Source: CAYLJV01 sp964554215
Lineage (GTDB): Archaea > Hadarchaeota > Hadarchaeia > Hadarchaeales > JAGGTB01
Direction of reading: 5' to 3'
NCBI GenBank assembly: GCA_964554215.1
Contig: CAZKND010000064.1
Coordinates: forward strand, 1 to 6,125
Length of the DNA: 6,125 nucleotides
Shown: in pieces, positions 1 to 5,261 of the stretch
Numbering within the stretch: the first letter of the stretch is position 1
Layout of the letters: every line of letters starts with the position of its first letter
Notes under the pieces: generated by a model
What the model saw: only the letters and a program-made list of their open reading frames with translations
Database searches by the model: none
Told to the model about the DNA's origin: nothing
Made by a program: the position numbers and the translations under genes

Positions 1-17
1 CAGCCGGAAAAAGGCTG
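1..17. repeat. Small inverted repeat (5-bp stem, 7-nt loop)
   Basis: CAGCC at 1-5 pairs perfectly with GGCTG at 13-17 around the loop GGAAAAA. On the minus strand the loop reads TTTTTCC. The stem is short and sits at the window edge, so it may be part of a longer structure that is cut off, or chance. A role as terminator or leader structure is only a guess. Confidence 0.3.
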
Positions 18-66
18 GATCCTCTATCAATCTTAACCTTGATTACGTATAATTTGCGGAGAAACC
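1..66. other. Short non-coding stretch downstream of the PHP gene
   Basis: No coding region is supported here. The stretch lies just past the PHP gene stop. On the minus strand it contains an AT-rich segment (about 42-55, reading AAATTATACG) that could be a TATA element, then an AGAGGA ribosome-site-like string (about 20-25), then a small hairpin at 1-17. It could therefore be the promoter and leader of a leftward gene beyond the left edge, but no start codon is visible to confirm this. Confidence 0.35.
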
Positions 67-86
67 CTACTTAAGAGCCCTCCGCA
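55..86 (-). terminator. Stem-loop spanning the PHP gene stop codon, possible 3'-end structure
   Basis: TGCGGAG at 55-61 pairs perfectly with CTCCGCA at 80-86, a 7-bp GC-rich stem enclosing an 18-nt loop that holds the TAG stop (67-69) of the leftward PHP gene. In the mRNA the structure would form around the last codons. No U-run follows on the minus strand (the sequence continues AATTATACG), so it is not a classical intrinsic terminator. It could instead protect the 3' end or pause RNA polymerase. The pairing is seen directly; the function is inferred. Confidence 0.35.
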
Positions 87-684
87 GATAGGCTGTCAGG
101 GGAAGGAACCGCCCAAAAACGGATGCCTTCCCCTCCCGTATTTTTTCAATCACCTCTCCTACAAAAGGTTTACATTCAATTTCTATACCAGCTAAACCTA
201 TTTCTTCAGGAAAATGAGCATCAGATCCACCGGTTTGACTCAAGTCATTACCCCTAGCATATCTAGTTGCTATGCTAGTACCAATATACCTTTTTGAATT
301 GAACGATTCTATAGCATCAAAATCGGATCTTAAAGGTGAAAATGGTTTTGAAGATAAACTAAATGGGTGAGCCGATATAGCTATACCTCCTTTCTCCCGA
401 ATTCTGGCTACTGTTTCCTCTGCTGAGAGTTTTGAAGGAACAACCTCTTCTATCCCTAATCCTAAAATATGTCCATCCTTACTCGAAACTTCTACTCCAG
501 GTATAATCAAAAAATCGTCTCCATCTGCCAGTTCAAGAGCTTCTTCAACCCCATCTACGGTATTGTGATCCGTAATTGCTATTCCACTCAAACCAGAAAG
601 TTTAGCAGACTCAATAGCTTCTTCTATAGAGGTTTCTGAATCTGGAGAATATTCTGTGTGGACATGAGTATCTATCTTCATCAT
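67..684 (-). CDS. PHP-domain metal-dependent phosphoesterase
   Basis: This 205-residue protein is a compact single PHP domain with the full set of expected metal ligands: H-x-H at residues 7 and 9, Asp39-His40 (in ITDHNTVDG), Glu65 (PGVEVSS), His72, His106 (SAHP) and Asp155-x-His157 (GSDAHF). The family (COG0613-like) hydrolyses phosphoester bonds. Known relatives include the nucleotidase/oligoribonuclease RNase AM, histidinol phosphatase and polymerase-associated PHP domains, but the substrate here cannot be read from sequence. No signal peptide or membrane segment is seen, so it should be cytosolic. It starts 34 bases after the metG stop on the same strand and is probably cotranscribed. Two ATGs are adjacent (684 and 681). 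A weak AGGGG site lies 4 nt before the first and 7 nt before the second, so the true start may be the second, giving the common family N-terminus MKIDTHVHT. Confidence 0.85.
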   Translation of the reverse strand: MMKIDTHVHTEYSPDSETSIEEAIESAKLSGLSGIAITDHNTVDGVEEALELADGDDFLIIPGVEVSSKDGHILGLGIEEVVPSKLSAEETVARIREKGGIAISAHPFSLSSKPFSPLRSDFDAIESFNSKRYIGTSIATRYARGNDLSQTGGSDAHFPEEIGLAGIEIECKPFVGEVIEKIREGKASVFGRFLPLTAYLRRALK

Positions 685-718
685 CTAGCCCCTAGATCAA
701 AAGATTGATTTAGCCTCA

Positions 719-2560
719 CTACTGTACCTTCGAACCTGTTTCCACATCTTCTTCCGGATCCATCAAAACAGGAGAATCATCGTCTTTTGTTGCAGCTAAA
801 ATCATACATTCACTTTTTACCCCCATGAGTTCGGAAGGTTCCAGATTGACCAATACGGGAACTTTCCTCCCTTCCAAATCATCAGGTGAGTAATAATTTT
901 TTAGACCAGCTGCACTTTGCTTAATTTCGTCACCGACATCTATCTTCAACTTGTATAGGTTGTCTGCACCCTCTATTTCGTCAACTTCTTCAATACTACC
1001 TATTCTTATATCTAAATCCTGAAATTCATCAAAAGATATCATTTCTCTGCTCACCTCCTCCTTTTCTTTTTCATCTTCTATTTCTATTTTCTCAAAAAGG
1101 ATATCAGGACTGTTTATCTCATGTCCTGATTCTAATCTGAACCCTTTAGCGTCATCTATGTCCCCTTTGTCCACATTCATTATATCAAAACACTTCTCAG
1201 ATGACTCTGGGATGAATGGATAAAGCATAATCGCGAGTGTGTCAACCAGATTAACGCAGTTGTAAAGATATTCTCCAGCCTCGGACTTTTCGACGTTCCA
1301 CGGTTCTGATTTTTGGAAATAATTATTTCCTTCTCTAGCAAGCGATATTATGCTCTTCAAAGCTTTGTTGACGTCCGCTTGCTCCAAGTACTTTTCTACG
1401 TTGTCTACTTCATTTTCAATTTCAGAAGCTAATTCAGGGTCTTTTTCACCTTCAGGAATCTTACTGTCAAAATTATTCTGGATGAATGTGAAAGTTCTAT
1501 GAATAAAGTTGCCGACAGTGTTCGCTAATTCGTTGTTGTACCTAGTGATCAAATCTTCCTCAGAAAAATCGCCGTCTTCTCCAATGGTTTTCTGCCTGAT
1601 CAAAAAGTATCTGAACGCGTCCGCTCCATATTTTTCACTCATCTCTATAGGGTCTACAACATTCCCTTTGCTCTTGGACATCTTCTCTCCATTCCGGGTC
1701 CAAAAACCGTTCACAATCACGCTTTCAGGGACTTCTAAATCTGCCGATAGGAGCAATGCGGGCCAAATAACGGTGTGGAACCAGGTAATATCTTTCCCTA
1801 TGACATGATGATCGGCGGGCCAATACTTTTCAAATTTTTCGTTGGGGTAATCAATTGCAGATATATAGTTAGTCAGCGCATCTACCCATACGTAAATTCC
1901 GTGATCTTCTGATTTTGGAAATCTTACAGCCCATTCCAAATCTTTCCTCGTTATACTGAGGTCTTCAAGACCATCTTCTATCCTGTTCGTCATCTCATTT
2001 TTACGAGCTATCGGGAGAACAAAATCCGAATTTTTTTCATAAATATCCAATACTTCTTCTTCAAAATCACTCAGTTTGAAGAAATAAGCCTCGTGACTTC
2101 TCTTCTCCACCGACCTACCACATTCAGGACAGTTTCCATCATCTAGCTTTCTCTCGGGCCAAAAGGTCTCACATGGTACACAGTACCATCCTTCGTATTT
2201 GCCCTCGTAGATATCTCCATTATCGTAAATCTTCTCCACCAACTTCTTGACTTTTTCCTCGTGTTTTTCGTCAGTGGTTCGGATAAATTGGTCATAGGAA
2301 ATGTTTATCTTTTCCCAGGCCTTCTTGAAAGTCGGGGCCAGTTCGTCGACGAACTCTTGGGGTGTTTTCCCCGCTTTTTCTGCTGCTCTCTTTATCTTCT
2401 CTCCGTGTTCGTCCGTTCCGGTGAGGAAGAGAACGTCTTTTCCTCGAATCCTGTTGTATCTGGCCAAAATGTCAGCTATTATCGTAGTGTATGCATGGCC
2501 TATGTGCGGCTTATCATTGACGTAATATATTGGAGTGGTTACGTAATATTCGTCTCCCAT
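719..2560 (-). CDS. metG: Methionyl-tRNA synthetase, with C-terminal tRNA-binding domain
   Basis: This class I aminoacyl-tRNA synthetase attaches methionine to tRNA-Met in the cytosol. It has 613 residues and all domains in order. The Rossmann catalytic core carries HIGH at 19-22 and KMSKS at 293-297. A connective-peptide zinc insert has one knuckle pair (Cys127/Cys130 and Cys144/Cys147). The helical anticodon-binding domain spans about 340-465, with the conserved Pro-Trp at 420-421. An acidic linker (about 490-505) leads to an EMAP-II/Trbp111-like OB-fold tRNA-binding domain from about 508 to the end. The segment around 124-165 (GWYCVPCE, then CPECGRSVE and YFFKLSDF) and the GDFSEE region near 330 resemble the bacterial Bacillus/Thermus-like MetRS rather than the usual archaeal form with two zinc knuckle pairs. 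The start is firm: GAGG (2567-2570) lies 6 nt upstream of the ATG. It is divergent from the SAH-recycling operon and followed by the PHP gene. Confidence 0.97.
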   Translation of the reverse strand: MGDEYYVTTPIYYVNDKPHIGHAYTTIIADILARYNRIRGKDVLFLTGTDEHGEKIKRAAEKAGKTPQEFVDELAPTFKKAWEKINISYDQFIRTTDEKHEEKVKKLVEKIYDNGDIYEGKYEGWYCVPCETFWPERKLDDGNCPECGRSVEKRSHEAYFFKLSDFEEEVLDIYEKNSDFVLPIARKNEMTNRIEDGLEDLSITRKDLEWAVRFPKSEDHGIYVWVDALTNYISAIDYPNEKFEKYWPADHHVIGKDITWFHTVIWPALLLSADLEVPESVIVNGFWTRNGEKMSKSKGNVVDPIEMSEKYGADAFRYFLIRQKTIGEDGDFSEEDLITRYNNELANTVGNFIHRTFTFIQNNFDSKIPEGEKDPELASEIENEVDNVEKYLEQADVNKALKSIISLAREGNNYFQKSEPWNVEKSEAGEYLYNCVNLVDTLAIMLYPFIPESSEKCFDIMNVDKGDIDDAKGFRLESGHEINSPDILFEKIEIEDEKEKEEVSREMISFDEFQDLDIRIGSIEEVDEIEGADNLYKLKIDVGDEIKQSAAGLKNYYSPDDLEGRKVPVLVNLEPSELMGVKSECMILAATKDDDSPVLMDPEEDVETGSKVQ

Positions 2561-2566
2561 CTTTTT

Positions 2567-2603
2567 CCTCTAATTACACTATAGACTTACAAGATTTTTA
2601 TAA
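2567..2603 (-). promoter_or_regulatory. Putative metG promoter and ribosome binding site
   Basis: On the minus strand the sequence TTATAAAAA (plus-strand 2595-2603) matches an archaeal TATA box and is preceded by a purine-rich ACGAA that could serve as the TFB site (BRE). Archaeal transcription usually starts about 25 bases downstream, here near 2573. That gives a short leader of about 13 nt that still contains the GAGG Shine-Dalgarno (2567-2570) before the ATG at 2560. The three elements are mutually consistent, but no start site has been measured. Confidence 0.5.
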
Positions 2604-2624
2604 TTCGTAGAGACACGACCTGGG

Positions 2625-2636
2625 AAATTAATAATA
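2625..2636 (+). promoter_or_regulatory. Candidate promoter of the deaminase-ahcY operon
   Basis: AAATTAATAATA, preceded by GGG, is an AT-rich box with a plausible purine-rich BRE. Transcription would begin near 2657, leaving a leader of roughly 29 nt before the ATG at 2686. The TTATAA at 2598-2603 reads the same on both strands and is an alternative that would be shared with metG. No strong Shine-Dalgarno precedes the ATG, so translation of the first gene may rely on another mechanism. Confidence 0.3.
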
Positions 2637-2685
2637 GGCTGATTTTTTAGGGTATGAACTCTTCTTAGATTTATTGGGATATCGT

Positions 2686-3987
2686 ATGAAAGACATTCTG
2701 ATCAAAAACACCGACATCCTAACTATGAACGGGGGCAGAGAGATAATAAAAGGCGGAGATGTTGCCATCGAGGACAATGAAATCAGCGATATAGGTGAAG
2801 AAATCACGGTGGAAGCCGAAAAAGTTATCGATGGTTCCGGGAAAGTAACGATGCCCGGACTGATCAACACTCACACTCACCTATCGATGACTCTATTCAG
2901 AGGTATAGCCGACGACCTAGAACTTCAAACATGGCTCCAAGATAAAATCTGGCCTTTGGAATCAAATCTGGAGAGTGACGACGTCTATGTCGGGGCCTTG
3001 TTAGGTTCTCTGGAGATGATCAGATCTGGCACTACGTGCTTCGCGGACCAGTACTTTTTCATGGACCAGGTGGCCGAGGCCGTGAAGGAGTCAGGGATTC
3101 GAGCCAGTCTTTCTTACGGAATCATCGAAGAGAACGATCCTGAGAAGAGGGTGGAGGAAATAGAGGTCGGGAAAAAACTGGTAGAGAACTATGAGGGATA
3201 CGCAAATGATAGGGTTAAGACCATGTTCGGCCCTCATTCAACTTACACTTGTTCCGAAGAATGCCTCGAAAGGGTGAAGGAACTGGCGGATGACTATGAT
3301 GTGGGGATTCATATTCATCTAGCTGAGAACGAGAAAGAGATCGAAGATGTCAAGAAAATGCATGGGGAGAGGCCTGTAAAATTTTTAGATTCTATCGATT
3401 TTCTAGATTCTGGGGTTTTGGCGGCTCATTGCACATGGTTGGATGAAGAAGAGATCGAAATCATCCGAAAAACCGGGACCAAACCGGTCCACAACCCGGT
3501 CAGTAACATGAAATTGGGTTCGGGAGTGGCTCCGATTCCAGATCTTTTGTCGGAAGGTATACCTGTCGGGCTCGGCACTGATGGAGCGGCCTCAAATAAT
3601 TCTTTGGACATCTTTGAAGAGATGAAGTTTGCAGCTTTGCTAAATAAAGCGAAAAATAAGGACCCAACAGTTGTCCCAGCAAGAAAAGCTCTGGAGATGG
3701 CTACTATAAATGGGGCTAAAGGGCTAGGGCTTGAAAACGAAATCGGATCCATCGAAACCGGAAAAAAGGCCGATATGATCATGGTGGACCTCGAAAAGCC
3801 TCACCTAAAACCGTTATTCGATATCGAATCACAACTAGTCTACAGTTGCAACGGAAATGACGTGGAAACCGTGATAGTCGACGGAAATGTTATTATGGAA
3901 AATGGGGAAGTGAAGACGCTAAATGAAGATAAGATTATCCAAAAATCTCAAAAACATGGAGAAGGATTAGCAAAGGAGGTAAACTAG
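2686..3987 (+). CDS. mtaD: MTA/SAH/5'-deoxyadenosine deaminase (amidohydrolase family)
   Basis: This 433-residue amidohydrolase belongs to the MTA/SAH deaminase family, which includes MtaD and methanogen DadD. It hydrolytically deaminates the adenine of SAH, methylthioadenosine or 5'-deoxyadenosine to the inosine form. A small N-terminal beta domain (1-55) leads into a TIM barrel with metal ligands H63-x-H65 (NTHTH), His211 with Glu214 (HIHLAEN), His248 (AAHC) and Asp299 (GTDG). The family substrate-side residues Trp84, Glu92 (IWPLE) and His184 (GPHSTYTC) are present. The beta domain is completed at the C-terminus (about 350-410). I chose the ATG at 2686 because MKDILIKN is the usual family N-terminus; an in-frame TTG at 2674 would add four residues and has no better ribosome site. 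The stop is one base before the ahcY-family gene, so the two should act in sequence: SAH to S-inosylhomocysteine, then hydrolysis. The exact substrate preference cannot be settled from sequence. Confidence 0.93.
   Translation: MKDILIKNTDILTMNGGREIIKGGDVAIEDNEISDIGEEITVEAEKVIDGSGKVTMPGLINTHTHLSMTLFRGIADDLELQTWLQDKIWPLESNLESDDVYVGALLGSLEMIRSGTTCFADQYFFMDQVAEAVKESGIRASLSYGIIEENDPEKRVEEIEVGKKLVENYEGYANDRVKTMFGPHSTYTCSEECLERVKELADDYDVGIHIHLAENEKEIEDVKKMHGERPVKFLDSIDFLDSGVLAAHCTWLDEEEIEIIRKTGTKPVHNPVSNMKLGSGVAPIPDLLSEGIPVGLGTDGAASNNSLDIFEEMKFAALLNKAKNKDPTVVPARKALEMATINGAKGLGLENEIGSIETGKKADMIMVDLEKPHLKPLFDIESQLVYSCNGNDVETVIVDGNVIMENGEVKTLNEDKIIQKSQKHGEGLAKEVN
3973..3980 (+). promoter_or_regulatory. 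Strong Shine-Dalgarno for ahcY inside the upstream gene
   Basis: AAGGAGGT lies within the last codons of the deaminase gene, 8 nt before the ATG at 3989. Stop and start codons are one base apart. Ribosomes finishing the deaminase are thus placed to re-initiate on ahcY (translational coupling), and the strong site contrasts with the weak one of the first gene, which suggests higher output of the hydrolase. Confidence 0.8.
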
Positions 3988-3988
3988 A

Positions 3989-5242
3989 ATGCCACACGAC
4001 GTAAAAGACATAGATCTCGCACCGGAAGGTGAAAAACAGATAAAATGGGCCAAACAGCACATGCCCGTGTTAAATAAAATTCGAGAAAGATTTTCCGAAG
4101 AAAAACCGTTTGACGGGATCACAATCGGAGCAGCTCTTCACATCGAATCATCCACATCGGTTCTTCTCAGAACTCTACAAGCCGGAGGTGCAGAGATTGC
4201 AGGTACTGGTTCTAATCCGCTCTCGACCGATGATAGTGTAGCAGCAGCTTTAGCCGAAAAAGGAGCGAACATGTACGTGTGGAGAGGGGAGACCGAGGAG
4301 GAATATTATCAAAATCTAAACAAAGTTGTGGATCATAATCCTGATATCCTGATAGACGATGGGGCCGACCTAATCTCTCATGTTCATTCCGAAAGAGAAG
4401 AAACCCTGAATCAGATTAAAGGTGCCTCGGAAGAGACCACTACAGGGGTAAAACGTCTACGCGCCATGAACGAAGACGGAGAACTCAGAATCCCAGTCTT
4501 CGCTGTCAACGATACGCCGGCTAAATCACTTTTCGACAACAGGTTCGGGACGGGGGAGTCCACGATTAATGCGATTATGAGCATAACCAATTCTCAGATT
4601 TCTGGAAAGAACGTGGTCGTGATAGGTTATGGTTATGTGGGCCGAGGGATAGCTCTGAGAGCAGAGGGGCTCGGTGCTAATGTTACGGTGGTGGAAACCG
4701 ACCCTATAAAAGCCCTTGAGGCAGCTATGAAGGGTTTCCGAGTAACGGATATGGAGAACGCGTCCGAGTTTGGGGATTTGTTCATCACGGCTACAGGTGG
4801 GTATAAGGTCATCAACAAGGAACATCTCAAAAACATGAAGGATGGTGCAATTCTTTGCAATTCGGGACATTTCAATATAGAGATCGATTTGGAAGGATTG
4901 GAAGAGCTCTCTGTCGAAAGTGAAGAGATTATGCAAGACATTGTGGAGTACCGTTTGGGAGATGGTCGAAGATTGCATGTTCTGGCCGAAGGTAGGTTGG
5001 TCAATTTGGCCGGAGAGAAGTCTCTAGGCCATCCGGCCGAGATTATGGATATGAGTTTTGCTTTGCAGGCTCTGTCGGCTGAACGTATGCTGACTGAGGA
5101 GTATGCCGTCGGAGTTCATGACGTTCCTTCCGAAATAGATAGCGAGGTGGCAGAATTGAAGCTCAAGGCGATGGGGATGGAGCTCGAGAATCAGACTGAA
5201 AAGCAGAAAGAGTATGAAAATTCTTGGAAATTGGGAACATAA
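3989..5242 (+). CDS. ahcY: AhcY-family hydrolase, probably S-inosylhomocysteine hydrolase
   Basis: This 417-residue cytosolic NAD-dependent enzyme is a full-length member of the adenosylhomocysteinase family, which splits the thioether of SAH (or SIH) to homocysteine plus nucleoside. Catalytic residues are in place: His51, Asp124 (IDDGADL), Glu149 (SEETTTGV), Lys179 and Asp183-Asn184 (AKSLFDN). The NAD-binding Rossmann motif is G213-Y-G215-Y-V-G218 with Glu236 downstream; NSGHF (291-295) and GHPAEIM (His348, Met353) are also present. It ends in SWKLGT, lacking the KPDHYRY tail of eukaryotic enzymes. Oddly, human Thr57 and Glu59, which contact the adenine, correspond to Glu53 and Ser55 here (LHIESST), and the STQD motif reads STDD (79-82). 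With the deaminase directly upstream, S-inosylhomocysteine is the likelier substrate (SIHH as in M. jannaschii). The family assignment is sure; the substrate is inferred. Confidence 0.93.
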   Translation: MPHDVKDIDLAPEGEKQIKWAKQHMPVLNKIRERFSEEKPFDGITIGAALHIESSTSVLLRTLQAGGAEIAGTGSNPLSTDDSVAAALAEKGANMYVWRGETEEEYYQNLNKVVDHNPDILIDDGADLISHVHSEREETLNQIKGASEETTTGVKRLRAMNEDGELRIPVFAVNDTPAKSLFDNRFGTGESTINAIMSITNSQISGKNVVVIGYGYVGRGIALRAEGLGANVTVVETDPIKALEAAMKGFRVTDMENASEFGDLFITATGGYKVINKEHLKNMKDGAILCNSGHFNIEIDLEGLEELSVESEEIMQDIVEYRLGDGRRLHVLAEGRLVNLAGEKSLGHPAEIMDMSFALQALSAERMLTEEYAVGVHDVPSEIDSEVAELKLKAMGMELENQTEKQKEYENSWKLGT

Positions 5243-5249
5243 CCCAATT
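5229..5249. terminator. Hairpin between convergent ahcY and aRF1 genes, possible bidirectional terminator
   Basis: AATTGGG (5229-5235) and CCCAATT (5243-5249) form a perfect 7-bp stem around the loop AACATAA, whose last three bases are the ahcY TAA stop. For the leftward aRF1 transcript the hairpin lies 12 nt past its stop. Only short T-runs flank it (TTT at 5253-5255 on the plus strand, TTTT some 10 nt beyond on the minus). It fits a shared 3'-end signal for two convergent genes; the termination activity itself is inferred. Confidence 0.45.
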
Positions 5250-5261
5250 CTAGTTTGAGTT

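Noticed and set aside
13..24. GGCTGGATCCTC resembling the 3' end of 16S rRNA (GGCTGGATCACCTCC)
   Set aside because: The upstream bases do not match any 16S helix and the anti-Shine-Dalgarno core is missing; chance similarity.
2674..2685. In-frame TTG start that would extend the deaminase by four residues
   Set aside because: No ribosome site supports it and the family N-terminus matches the ATG at 2686; a TTG start remains possible but less likely.
2561..2685. SAM or SAH riboswitch in front of the SAH-recycling operon
   Set aside because: The predicted leader is only about 30-60 nt and shows no multi-helix fold or conserved aptamer core.
2628..2870. Minus-strand open frame of 80 codons overlapping the deaminase start and the promoter region
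   Set aside because: Its Ser/Ile/Pro-rich translation is the antisense of the deaminase N-terminus and it has no family resemblance.
4526..5004. Long open frames on the minus strand opposite ahcY
   Set aside because: They lie wholly within a well-supported gene, have no recognisable domain and read as low-quality shadow translation.
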